Positions 22,017 through 33,120 of a stretch of 64,000 nt of DNA are shown here, in pieces (position 1 is the stretch's first letter; the number at the start of each line of letters is the position of its first letter). Below the pieces are notes generated by a model, which was not told the DNA's origin, searched no databases, and saw nothing but the letters and a program-made list of their open reading frames with translations. The position numbers were made by a program, and so were the translations under genes. The stretch covers positions 10,380,518 to 10,444,517 of the forward strand of contig NC_065563.1 of assembly GCF_022605725.1 (NCBI RefSeq). Reading direction: 5' to 3'. The DNA is from Anthonomus grandis grandis (Eukaryota > Arthropoda > Insecta > Coleoptera > Curculionidae).

Positions 22017-24139
22017 CAGGGTGTTTTTTATATATTGCGACAAAATTCAGGAACGTGTTCTTTGGACAAAAATTCGCAAAAAAGTTCCTATAAACATCGG
22101 TCCTAAACCTTTTAGATTTTGAGCTACAGGGTGGTAAAGTTTTAACAAAAAAATTATTTTTTTTCGATAACTTAAATACCCCTGTAGATATTTGTCAAAA
22201 GATTGGTATGCAGGGTCTGTATATCCAGAGCCATTTACCAACATACTTTTAACATTTTTATGTTCTCCAGTGGCGTGTGTACGGGTTTTCCGATGAATAC
22301 TTTTATAAAGAAAAATGGTACGCCACTGGTTTTTTTATAATAAAAAATATTTTGACATTCCCCGTTTTATTTGCAACATTTTTGATCCCTTGGACTTTAT
22401 CCGTTAGATGCACGGTTTTTTGCACAAAAAATTAAAAAACATTTTTTTACTTTGACTGATAGCTAAAATTTATTTTTTCTATGATCGTTATAAAAAGTAA
22501 GTTTTTTTTTTAATTTTATTTAAAATTTCATTGTAGTTCATAATATGTCACTTTATTTAACATGTTAAAAAAAAGTGACATATGACTAACGTGTTAATAT
22601 TTCACGCTTCCAAAATCGCGTAACGTAACTAACTTTTTTAACGTAACTACGGACAAGGCCGCCACAACGAGAATCACATTCTTGTTTAAGAGTTTAATCT
22701 TTCTACCATATTCTTCCTCTGCTCACGATAAAGTTGATATTTGTAAGATTTTGTGATATTTTAAATCATAGTCACTATCCGCCAGTTGACAAGATTAATT
22801 TGTTAAAAAAATGGCTAACAATTACACAAATAATGAAATGTGCGATATGCACTTCATTTATGGACTGGCTAACGAAAACGCACGAGAAGCCTTGCAAATT
22901 TATGCTGAACGTTACCCGAATCGTGTTATTCCTCATCACTCCATGTTTACGCGTTTAGACCAACGTCTAAGTGAAACCGGCAGCTTTAAAAAACTCACCG
23001 CTGAAAACGGACATCCCCGAACAGTTACTCCTCAAATTGAAGAACAGGTGCTCAATGAATTCGAGGAAGATCCCACCACAAGCACTAGGAAAATTGCTCA
23101 GACGGTACACATTAGTGATTTTACAGTTTGGAATATTCTTAAAAGAAACCTTTTATACCCGTATCATATTCAGCGGGTGCAGGCACTTTTGCCAGGCGAT
23201 TTACCGAAAAGAACGGCTTTGTGTCGTTGGATGCAAGAACGTATAAGGCAAGATGCACCGTTTATAAGAAAAATACTTTTCACCGATGAGGCTAATTTCT
23301 CCAGGGACGCAATTATGAACTTCCACAATAACCACATATGGCATTATGAGAACCCACCTGCTGTGGCAGAAAACCGTCATCAGCACCAGTTTTCACTTAA
23401 TGTATGGGTCGGCATTATTGAAAACTTTCTCATCGGTCCATTTTTTTTTACCAGCAAGGTTGACTGGACAAGTGTATGAAGAATTTCTTGAAAATGAATT
23501 ACCAGCAATGCTAGAAGATGTCCCCATTTAGCTGAGACAGCAAATGTTTTTTTTACATGACGGTGCTTCAGCGCATTTTAGCTTAGTGGCTCATCAGTAT
23601 TTGGATATTACGTATCCAAATCGTTGGATAGGTTCACCCTTGGCTCCCACGGTCTCCCGACTTAAATCCGCTGGATTTTTTTTTGTGGGGCCACCTTAAA
23701 TCACTGGTTTATAGAAATCCAATTGATAATGTGGAGGAATTGCGTAATCGCATTATATAACGTCTTGTGACATAATTCGGCAGACACCAGGAATTTTCGA
23801 ACGTGTCCGCCAATCAATGCGACGTCGATTAGATGCTTGTATTGATGTTGGAGGAGCACACTTTGAACAACTTTTGTAAAAATAATAATATTACTTGAAT
23901 AAATAATAAAAAAATAAATATTTTTTTATCACTTAAAAACTTGTATTTTAAATTAAAGATTGTAGAAGCAAAAGTTTTAAATCCTCAATTACAAAAAAAT
24001 AATTTTTTTGTTAAAACTTTACCACCCTGTAGCTCAAAATCTAAAAGGTTTAGGACCTATGTTTATAGGAACTTTTTTGCGAATTTTTGTCCAAAGAACA
24101 CGTTCCTGAATTTTGTCGCAATATATAAAAAACACCCTG
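22017..24139 (+). mobile_element. Tc1/mariner-superfamily element with ~150-bp inverted repeats (DUF4817 type), 2.1 kb
   Basis: The left end reads CAGGGTGTTTTTTATATATT and the right end gives the same word read inward; the match extends about 150 bp, through TTCAGGAACGTGTTCTTTGG and TAAACCTTTTAGATTTTGAG to ACAGGGTGGTAAAGTTTTAA. TA lies at 22015-22016 and 24140-24141. A small internal inverted pair, CCAGTGGCGT at 22267 and ACGCCACTGG at 22320, sits inside the left end. A CCAGTGGCGT...TACGCCAC pair also occurs near 61310-61370. The element carries one damaged transposase. Confidence 0.9.
22811..23879 (+). pseudogene. Transposase pseudogene, DUF4817/DDE_3 type
   Basis: A good ATG (22811) opens 222 codons: DUF4817-like HTH (FIYGLANENAREALQIYAER), a second HTH (STRKIAQTVHISDFTVWNIL), YPYHIQRVQALLPGDLPKRT, first D in KILFTDEANFSRD (residue 159), and HQFSLNVWVGIIENFLIG. 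A frameshift near 23450 breaks it; another frame carries ARLTGQVYEEFLENELPAML, then a TAG, then FLHDGASAHFS (second D). Further shifts affect the WPPRSPDLNPLDFFLWG box near 23650-23700. The normal C-terminus (FERVRQSMRRRLDAC, FEQLL) is still readable to the stop at 23877-23879. Several lesions, otherwise full length (about 350 codons expected). Confidence 0.88.
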
Positions 24140-24895
24140 TATATTTAGAATAAATTTTTTTTTTTTAGTAATTTATATAAAATCCTATAACTTCCTATAT
24201 TCAAAATTTAATAGAGATATTATTTACCTAATTTAAGCGCTAATTATTATTTTTATTATATAAAAAAGTGGCTGCTAATTAACATATTTTTTATTCCTAT
24301 TTCTTAAGGCGAGGCTGCAAAATTGATATTTCAGAAACATCATAAAGACTGTTCTTTACCACAAGTTTATTATAATCTATATACATTTCTTTTAAAAGAT
24401 TTTTAGAATAATGGTGGGATTTTTTTATTGAATAACTTGTTTAAGTGGTGTATTTTCTTTTAGTCTCAATATTTTATATTAATTAGTACTGCAGCTTTAT
24501 TTCAATTCTAATTTTTATGTTTACTTATTATGAATATAGTTCTTTGACTGATTGTTCTTGTTTCTCAATAATATATTTTGATAGCCAATTTTTTTTATTT
24601 CAATTGACTATCTTAGATTATAAACATGATAGAGATGACTTTTACTTGAACTTTTCATTAGTATTCATTCTATCTTAATTTTTCTTTTAAAATAATATTA
24701 AAGTTAATTATATTATTAAAAAAAATTAGTAACTTGAGTGTCAGTGTACTTCAAATTAAGAATAAGAAAACAAGATATTTAAATTAAATTATATATAGGA
24801 TGTAATGCTTTAAAGTGATATAGTTTGGTAATTGATTTGAAAATAAAAAGAAAATTTAATAAAATTTTAAAAAAGACAGATCAGTATCGCAAATA

Positions 24896-26364
24896 CGGGG
24901 TGATTTTCAACCTATGCGCATAAACTTGGGAAATGGTAGATGAAGATCAATAATGAGTAATAATGAGAAAAAAATGTAGTAAAATATTTTTGGTTTCCGA
25001 AATAAAGTTAAACAAATGTCAAGAGAACGTGTATCAGCCGAACTTATTTTGTTTATTAATAACTGATAGTAAACAAGTCATAATATTTGGAATTTGTTGT
25101 TTGGAATCTTTAGCAGTACTTAGTTTGTTGGCGGCTGTGATCGTTTTCGATCGTTATTTTCACACGAACAAATTAAAAGCGTCAAATTTAAGAAAGAACT
25201 TGTTGAAATGGTTTTGGTTTACGGAGAAACGCATCAGAATGCAGTGGCAGCAGCTGATCTGTATGCCCAAAGATTTCCCCGAAGATATCACCCGAGACGT
25301 CGGGGTTTCTTAGGTGTTATTCAGCGGGGTAGAGAAACTGGCAATTTGTGGCTGCGGCCTGGACAAGATGGAGGAGCTATTAGACATAATCTGCAGGAGG
25401 ATATTTTAGAAGTTATCGAAGAACAACCTGGAATTAGCACTAGGACAGTTGCAGCGCGATTTGGAATATCGCAATCTACAAGTTGGCAAATTTTAAGCCA
25501 CGAGTTACTGTACTCGTTTCATGTGCAGAGGGTACAAGCCCTACTTCCATGAGATTTGTTGCTTCGAGTACACTTTCGTGAATGGTTGTTACAACACCAG
25601 CAGTTAAGCCTAAACTTTACCATGAACATTTTAGTTACGGATGAGGCAAATACTATATAAAACACTCATTACTGGGCTTTGGAAAATCCGCATATTACAC
25701 GGAGAACATACGTTTTTCTGTAAATGTATGGGCTGGAATTCTAAACAGGATGCTCATCAGAATTTTTGTTCTGGAAAATCGTTTGACTGGTTCTCGGTAT
25801 TTTTTGCGCAACAATTTACCAGTGCTCCTTGAAAATGTGAATCTCAACGTTAGGCAGAACATGTGGTTTCTTCATGATGGTGCTCCACCACATTTTTCAC
25901 GACCAGCGCGACAACATTTAGATCGTGTGTTTCCCGGACGATAAAAAGGCCGTGATGGTCCAGTTGGGTGGCCCCCTCGCTCGCCTGACCTTAATCCATT
26001 AGACTTCTGTCTGTGGGGTCATATGAAAACAATGCGTGTATGTACACGAAGTTGATACTGAGCAAGAGCTACGACATCGCATAAACGCTGCCAGTGACGC
26101 AATTAGCCTACAGCCTGGTTTGGCCCGTGCATGTACGTCTTCATGGATTCGACGAGCTCAAGTCTGTATCGAAAATAATGGAAACGACTAAATTTACACG
26201 ATTAAACGATTAAACACGTTAAGAAATACACGTTTTTTATTTTAAAAAATATGGATATCTCTAAAACTAATAATATATTACTACATTTTTTTTTCATTAT
26301 TACTTATTATTACTCATCAGCCATCATTTTCCAAGTTTATGCGCGTAGGTTGAAAATCACCCTG
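24896..26364 (+). mobile_element. Second DUF4817-type Tc1/mariner element, about 1.47 kb
   Basis: The left end reads CGGGGTGATTTTCAACCTAT, the right end read inward CAGGGTGATTTTCAACCTAC, and both continue GCGCATAAACTTGG. Further matching AT-rich sequence (TAATGAGTAATAATGA) gives a TIR of about 75-90 bp. TA lies at 24894-24895 and 26365-26366. An uninterrupted array copy at about 28305-28340 (GCAAATAAAATGCCTAAAAT) shows the empty site, which confirms the TA target and the precise ends. Confidence 0.92.
25208..26191 (+). pseudogene. Transposase pseudogene, DUF4817/DDE_3 type
   Basis: The ATG at 25208 opens MVLVYGETHQNAVAAADLYA, the family's N-terminal helix, followed by ISTRTVAARFGISQSTSWQI (HTH) and FHVQRVQALLP, then a stop at 25552. 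After this come VTDEAN (first D) with a short deletion, ALENPHITRRT, the second-D region FLHDGAPPHFSRPARQHL (25870-25920), GGPLARLTLIH from the SPDLNPLDF box in a shifted frame, and a C-terminus with RRAQVCIENNGND. It has more lesions than the copy at 22.8 kb and a different TIR, so it is a separate family. Confidence 0.87.
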
Positions 26365-26666
26365 TATAATGCTTAAAATAATAAAATATAGAGAAAAAAC
26401 TGCCTGAAATTAAATTAAGTTTATAATTTTAACTAATTAGGATTTTAAAAAATATCTACAGAAAATATTAATACAAAAATTTGACTTAGATAGGAAACAG
26501 TGTATCGTGTCCATTTAAATTATGCATAGGTTTTAATTTATTCAAACATATTTTTTCTGCACTTCTTACAGTAACTGCGAAGTTAAAATTCCTTTTTGTA
26601 TAGATATAGATAGATGATCGACTCTATCTTTATTATTCTTTTAAACTATTATTAAAGTTAATTATT

Positions 26667-28163
26667 AACATCACCTGGCAAGAAATTTGGAACGTTGGAT
26701 CCGAAGATATACCAGAAGTAAACAGAAGCGAACTAAGAAAGAACCTGAAACAAATGAAAAATAGGAAAGCACCTGGAGAAGACCGCGTTACCGCTGAGAT
26801 GCTAAAAATGGGAGGAGCAGCGCTTGAGCATGCCCTTTGTCTCTTTTTAGGCAAATGTATTAGCGAAGAGAAAATACCGGAATCTTGGCAAAATGCAGAA
26901 GTTGTTTTAATCTTCAAAAAAAGGGGACAACACCAATATTGCAAACTATCGACCGATCAGTCTTCTTTCACACTTGTACAAGCTTTTCACAAAAGTTTTG
27001 ACCAACCGGCTGACAAATAAAATTGACTTCTATCAACCAGTCGAGCAAGCAGGATTCAGGAAGGAATTTAGTACAAATGACCATCTACAAATCGTTCGTA
27101 CTCTAATAGAGAAATACTCCTTCCTCCCGAGTTTAACATAACTCTGCACATGGCGTTTGTCGATTACGAAAAGGCGTAATCGACAGAGACGAGGCAAGAA
27201 TTGACACAAGATACTCCAAACTTATAAAACACATCTACGACAACGCAACACTACAAGTGACAATCAACGAAGAAGCATCAACAAATAAGATCAAGATAGA
27301 AAAGGAGGTTCTTCAAGGAGATACCATATCCCCCAAGCTCTTCACGATGGCACTGGAAAGCTCGTTTAAAAAGCTGCCATGGGGAAATAAGGGTATCAAC
27401 GTAGATGGAGCTCGACTAAGTCACCTTCAATTTGCTGATGATATTGTTGTCATTAGTGATGACATCAACGAGCTAAAAGATATGTTGGAAGAACTGCAAG
27501 AAACATCAAAACAAATCGGATTCAAGATGAATCTAAACAAAACCAAAATAATGACCAACGAACAAACAGTAATAACTATAGAAGGCCACGCTCTCGAAAA
27601 CGTCGAGGAATACATACACCTGGGCCACGCTGTCAGACTGAGAAAACAAAACCAAACAGCCGAAATATCCCGGAGAACAAGACTTAGCTGGGCAGCATTC
27701 GGAAGACTAGGATACATTTTAAAATCCCAAAGCATCCCAATTAATCCTAAGCGGAAAGTCTACGAGGCTTGCATGTTACCCGTTACAACGTATGGACTCG
27801 AAACGATGACACTGACAAAGAGGAGCGCAGAAAGACTCAGAACAACCCAGAGAGCCATGGAGCGCGCCATGCTGGGAACTAGCTTAAGAGACCACATTAG
27901 ATTCGAACGATGAGATTCAAAGGTAACGGATGTTATGAGAAGAGTAGCCGAACTAAAATGGAGATGGGCAGGTCACAATGCAAGGCAAGACCCATCTAGA
28001 TGGACTAACAAAATCATGCAATAGCGCCCAAGAGCCACAAAAAGAGATGCGGGAAGACCACCAACGAATAGCACGGAGAAACTGGCTCCAAACTGCCCTA
28101 GACAGACAAACATGGAAAGTACTGGAAGAGGCCTACATTCAGGAGTGGATAGATACAGGCTAG
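26667..28163 (+). pseudogene. LINE reverse transcriptase remnant (endonuclease-RT type, RTE/CR1-like)
   Basis: First piece 26680-27020: LKQMKNRKAPGEDRVTAEML and EKIPESWQNAEVVLIFKKRG, the start of the RT. After frameshifts come TNRLTNKIDFYQPVEQAG and a damaged region where VDYEKA is kept. Then 218 open codons (27257-27913): VLQGDTISPKLFTMALE, LQFADDIVVISDD (catalytic FADD), MNLNKTKIMTNE, HLGHAVRLRKQNQTAEISRR, YGLETMTLTKRSAERLR. The tail continues through LKWRWAGHNARQDPSRWTNK to EEAYIQEWIDTG, stop at 28161-28163, followed by GAAGAAGAAGAAG. The endonuclease half is missing (5' truncation). The GT-less short purine tail and clean junctions mark a retrotransposed insertion into the array. Confidence 0.85.
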
Positions 28164-28639
28164 AGAAGAAGAAGAAGATATTATTAAAAAAAAATAGTAG
28201 CTTCAATGTCAGTGTACTTGAAATTAAGAGTAGGAAGATGTAATGAATGAAAATATGAAATGAAAATGAAAATAAAAAGAAAATTAAGAAAAAAAATCGG
28301 AATTGCAAATAAAATGCCTAAAATAATAAAATATACAGAAAAAACTTCCTGAAATTGAATTAAAATTGTAATTTTACTGATTAAGATTTTAAAAAAAAAA
28401 TTACAGAAAATTTATACAAAAATTCGACTTAGATAGGAAAGAGTGTATCGTGCACATTTAAATTATGCATCAGTTTAACTAAATTTCTTATATTCATTTA
28501 ATTTATTCAAACATGATTTTTTTGCACCTTTTACAGTACTACGAACTTAAAATTCCCTTTTCTCTTCCTATCTGTGAAAAAGAGAAGAATATAGAAAAAA
28601 ACAATAATTTAGAATATATCTAATAAAGCATATATTTAA

Positions 28640-29840
28640 TTGAGCACATATTAAATATAAAACAGTGTTTCGTATTAAATGATACGAACCAATTTTTGTG
28701 CTTTTTATAACTCTAAGATACGATGCAGTTTTTTGCAGTTAAGAAAGATAAATTGATAAAAGTTGAGATAAATTGTGTAACTCTCGAGGTCTTTGACCAC
28801 TAAGTATAACTTATTAAAAAAATCCTAAAACAATCACTGTGCAACATTCTTCTAATTTTTGTCTATTTTAGAGTCAAATTAAGACAACTTAAAAAAATTC
28901 TTATTGATGCAAGGTCTCTAGTCACGCACAAGACATTTCTAAATCTCAAAGCGAAAATGAAAAATTGACTCAAAACATGAAATACTGCAAAGGGGTATCT
29001 AATAAACACAAAACAACGGTTGAAATGTATATCCTCATCCCCCATAAACTGTTGTAAAATATGACCCGCCATATAAATCCGAGAGAAAACCTCCCAGTTA
29101 CTCCGCACTAGCTCCAACTTGTTTTCCTTCCTCACAACCCCCCCTTAGACCCCTCATATATCCAATTTTACAGCACTCACATGTATGCCAAGCTTTAAAA
29201 ATGACAAACTACCACTACACCGGCCCCAAGAACAAAGTTGTTCTTACACCCAAGGAATTCGTTCTCTTTCTCTTTATTTCTCTCGTTTTGTTTATAAGAG
29301 CCGATGCTCCTCGTCCCGACCATTTTTCTCCACGTGGAGAGATAAATGTCGGCCATTTTTCACGGCGATCTGTCTTGTTTCGGACGGTCGAAAAACCGAC
29401 GGTTAAGAGATGGCTGTTACGTCACGTTTAATATTTTTGAAAATTCGCTTAAAAAGATATGAAAAAAGGGTCCGAGATTATGGAAAAAAGATAGCCCGCT
29501 TAGCGGTTATAAAGGCCATTTTTTCGGTTTATTTCTTGGATAAATCAAGCGCTGGAAAGCGGTATTAAGTCCCCCCGTTTGGGGTTGATTTTATGAAGCT
29601 TTTGGACAACGAATTGATGGGCCTAATTTGCTGAAATATTACGTTAGGGACCTATTTAATAGCTACATAGAAAGTATTAAAAAAAGTATATACAATATAC
29701 AAACTATAAAATACATAAGGCTGCAAGGTGAAAAAGAGATCTATAGCCAGATATAAAAAGAGGTGTTCTTAAATTTTGTACCATTTTTTGGGACATATTA
29801 TTGAATGGTTATATTGGAAATTGTATTCAAAACCAAATAA
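28640..29840. other. Unique non-coding stretch, 1.2 kb
   Basis: Normal-complexity sequence in the middle part (29100-29640: ACTACACCGGCCCCAAGAAC, CCGATGCTCCTCGTCCCGAC, TCCACGTGGAGAGATAAATG, TCAAGCGCTGGAAAGCGG). A 76-codon frame at 29201-29431 begins MTNYHYTGPKNKVV and includes a hydrophobic run (FVLFLFISLVLFI), but it has no homolog I recognise, no supporting exon signals and an unremarkable start. I do not call it a gene. Confidence 0.45.
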
Positions 29841-32110
29841 ATTATTTTTTTTATTCCAGGCATCTAGGGTTTAATCGTCTTCAAGGGTAGAAATAATCCA
29901 GAAACTCAGTTAAAAAAGCAGTAAGCTGTAAAAAAACGATTGCCTTGATTAGATTGCTTTATTCCAGGCAACTAGGGTTGCAACTGTAATTTGAAGGGGA
30001 GAAATATACAGAAATTATAAATTATTTATTCCAGGCACTTAAGCTCAGCTGTATTTTAGAGGCATAAAAGCGTACCTGGAATAAATTATCGCATTTTTAC
30101 AGACATTTGGGGTTGAGTTCCTCTTTGAGAGTAGAAATGATCCAGAAATCGGGCTATATTAATATACGGGCTTATTTCAGAACTCAGTTGTAGTTCAAAG
30201 ACATAAATGGGTGCCACAATTTATTCCAGGCAACTAGGGTTGCAGCTATAATTTAAAGGAAAGAAATATACAGAAATTAGGTTAATAAATTGTTTATTCC
30301 AGGCACTTAAGCTCAGCTGCATTTTAAAGGCATAAAAGCGTAGCTGGAATAAATTATCGTATTTTTACAGACATTTGGGGTTGAATTCTTCTTTGAGAGT
30401 AAAAATGATCCAGAAACGGGCTAAAATGACATAAAACTGTGGAGAAGTGACTGCCTGGACTAAATTATCGCTTTTATTCAGCTCAGTTGTAGTTCAAAGA
30501 CATAAATGGGTGCCACTATTTATTCCAGGCAACTAGGATCGCAGCTGTAATTTGAAGGGGAGAAATATACAGAAATTGGATTAATAAATTATTTATTCCA
30601 GGCACTTAAGCTCAGCTGAATTTTAAAGGCATAAAAGCGTACCTGGAATAAATTATCGTATTTTTACAGATATTTGGGGTTAAATTGTTCTTTGAGAGTA
30701 GAAATGATCCAGAAATCGGGCTATATTAATATACGGGCTTATTTCAGAACTCAGTTGTAGTTCAAAGACATAAATGGGTGCCACAATTTATTCCAGGCAA
30801 CTAGGGTTGCAGCTGTAATTTGAAGGGGAGAAATATACAGAAATTAGGTTAATAAATTGTTTATTCCAGGCACTTAAGCTCAGCTGTATTTTAAAGGCAT
30901 AAAAGCGTACCTGGAATAAATTATCGCATTTTCACAGACATTTGGGGTTGAATTCTTCTTTGAGAGTAGAAATGATCCAGAAATCAGGCTAAAATGACAT
31001 AAAACTGTAGAGAAGTGACTGCCTGGACTTGGGGCACTTGAGCCCAGTTATAGTTCAAAGACATAAATGGGTGCCACAATTTATTCCAGGCAACTAGGGT
31101 TGCAGCTGTAATTTGAAGGAAAGAAATATACAGAAATTAGGTTAATAAATTGTTTATTCCAGGCACTTAAGCTCAGCTGAATTTTAAAGGCATAAAAGCG
31201 TACCTGGAATAAATTATCGCATTATTACAGACATTTGGGGTTGACTTCCTCCTTGAGAGTAGAAATCGGGCTAAAATGGCATAAAACTGTAGAGAAGTGA
31301 CTGCCTGGACTAAATTATCGCTTATTTCAGGCACTTAAGCTCAGTTGCAGTTTAAAGACATAAATGGGTGCCACAATTTATTCCAGGCAACTAGGGTTGC
31401 AGCTGTAATTTGAAGGGGAGAAATATACAGAAATTGGATTAATAAATTATTTATTCCAGGCACTTAAGCTCAGCTGTATTTTAAAGGCATAAAAGCGTAC
31501 CTGGAATAAATTATCGCATTATTACAGACATTTGGGGTTGAGTTCCTCTTTGAAAGTAGAAATCGGGCTAAAATGACATAAAACTGTAGAGAAGTGACTG
31601 CCTGGACTAAATGATCGCTTTATTTGAGGCACTTGAGCTCATTTGTTGTAGTACAAAGACATAAATGGGTGCCACAATTTATTCCAGGCAACTAGGGTTG
31701 CAGCTGTAATTTGAAGGGCAGAAATATACAGAAATTGGGTCAATAAATTATTTATTCCAGGCACTTAGGCTCAGCTATATTTTAAAGGCATAAAAGGGTA
31801 CCTGGAATAAATTATCGTATTTTTACAGACATTTGGGGTTAAATTCTTCTTTAAGAGTTGAAATGATCCAGAAATTGGGCTAAGATGACATAAAACTGTG
31901 GAGAAGTGACTGCCTGGACTTGAGGCACTTGAGCTCAGTTGTAGTTTAAACACATAAATGGGTGCTACAATTTTTTCCAAGCACTTGGCATTGCAGTCTT
32001 CTTTGAGGAAAGAAAATCATCCAGAAATCGGGTTAAAAGAACATAAAACTGTAGGATAATGACTGCATGTATTAAAATATTGATTTATTCCAGGCAATTG
32101 GGGTTGAGAC
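29840..32110 (+). repeat. Higher-order satellite, ~295-bp period with four related sub-repeats, 7 or more copies
   Basis: One higher-order unit holds four sub-repeats. (a) TTATTCCAGGCAACTAGGGT then TGCAGCTGTAATTTGAAGGG. (b) TTATTCCAGGCACTTAAGCT then CATAAAAGCGTACCTGGAAT. (c) CAGACATTTGGGGTTGA then TCTTTGAGAGTAGAAATGAT. (d) ACTGCCTGGACTAAATTATC, CAGGCACTTAAGCTCAGTTG and AAAGACATAAATGGGTGCCA. Sub-repeat (a) recurs near 29949, 30231, 30528, 30798, 31093, 31388 and 31689 (steps of 270-301 bp). Units are far more alike than those of the 7-10 kb satellite, so this array homogenised or expanded more recently. Some units lack (c) or (d). Confidence 0.9.
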
Positions 32111-32690
32111 GTAATTTGCCACTCATCAGTCATCCTTTGAATCCTTAAGAAATAATTGTTCTTAAGTAATGATACTCATTACAGTTGAGAAACGTTATTT
32201 TGTTACGATCTTTTATACTACAATTCTTTCATCAGAAATGAATTTTTATATAGAAATATTGATTTTCTGGAATTCTAGCCCTTTTAGTTTCCCAAACATT
32301 ATCTGGATCCTCCGAAAATAAATTGTTTTCTTACATAATAAAGCTCACTAAAAACAAAAAACATCATTTCATTACGATATGACATGATTCTTGGATGGGT
32401 ATTTATGTGTAAAATTAGCACAAAATGTCTTCCTCTATTTGTCCTTTTTGTTCCTCTGTAAATATTTGCTTTCTTACCTCATGATGTTCATTACAAGTCA
32501 AAAACGTCCAAAAACCTGATATACTAAAATGTCGTCGTTTAATTGTAAAATGTGTAAAAGTCTTGTTGGAAAGAAATTGCTTGTCAGGATTGCATTTTCC
32601 AAATTATTCACTCCTGACATAAATTTCTTTATTTGGTCAGAAAATGCGTGATAATACTATCGGAAAGAATTTTATTATCAGCAATATTTG
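32110..32690. other. AT-rich non-coding stretch
   Basis: No gene and no clear repeat unit. Phrases such as GTTGAGAAACGTTATTTTGT and TCATTACAAGTCAAAAACGT hint at a loose ~300-bp self-similarity (CTCATTACAGTTGAGAAACG at 32168, TTCATTACAAGTCAAAAACG at 32489). It separates the satellite from the inverted array copy that follows. Confidence 0.3.
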
Positions 32691-32699
32691 CTATAAAAT

Positions 32700-33120
32700 C
32701 ATTAGAATAAAAAAAAATTAATCGTGTCCATTAAAGTTATGCATAAATTTACCAAATTATACCCCTAGCTTGTGAGTTTTCTCATTTAACATCAAATTTG
32801 GAAAAAATCTTCAAAAAATTAAATTAATTGACTTAATATTTCTAACGCAACTTTTTCTTAATATTATTAATACACTTCCACAAATAAAAAATATATTCTT
32901 TGGCTATTACATAATCTATGACTAAAAAAGCTGTTGCATAATTTAATTAGATACAATGCTTCTTTCTGTATTTAATATTTATCCATTTAAAGGTATGATA
33001 AGGATGTTTTCATTGCACTTTAAATTTTTGGTTCTCCCCATGTTCTATATGTTTATAGAAAGTGATAGAAAAAGGAATTTCATGTTCATGAACACAAATT
33101 AAATAAAAAGACAAATCCAA
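32700..33120 (-). repeat. Inverted copy of the 14.8-28.6 kb array module
   Basis: Read on the minus strand this gives GAACATGAAATTCCTTTTTC, AAAGTGCAATGAAAACATCC, TTTTTTCCAAATTTGATGTT, TGGTAAATTTATGCATAACT and TTTAATGGACACGATT. These are the same phrases in the same order as 20900-21270 on the plus strand (for example AACATGAAATTCTCTTTTCC, AAATGCAATGAAAAATTTCT, ATTTTTGTTAAATTACAAAA). It is the only copy in the opposite orientation that I found. Confidence 0.75.

Larger units (their letters stand above)
14800..28640 (+). repeat. Diverged AT-rich tandem array, interrupted by at least six mobile elements
   Basis: Module 1 contains TTTTCCAGATTTGATGTTAA, TATGCATAACTTTAATAAAC, GGCCAATTTTAGGCTTAAAT, CATGCCAGAATGTGCG and CCATTTAAATTATGCACATT. 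Copies: 14800-14879 plus 16068-16430, 17510-18020, 19560-20110 and 21100-21660. Module 2 contains AAGACAGATCAGTATTGCAA, AGAAAAAACTGCCTG, TTTGACTTAGATAGGAAACA and TTCCCTTTTCTCTTCCTATC. Copies: 21690-22015, 24870-24895 plus 26365-26600, and 28280-28620. Linkers such as ATTAGTAACTTGAGTGTCAG recur at 24727 and 28195. A short related segment with ACCAAAAACTATTCACTC lies at 19430 and 20875. Mariner, Penelope, Tc1, two DUF4817-type elements and a LINE sit inside it. No host gene. Confidence 0.82.

Noticed and set aside
29840..32110. CRISPR-like regular repeats
   Set aside because: Units are ~295 bp with no short identical direct repeats separated by unique spacers; it is a eukaryotic higher-order satellite.
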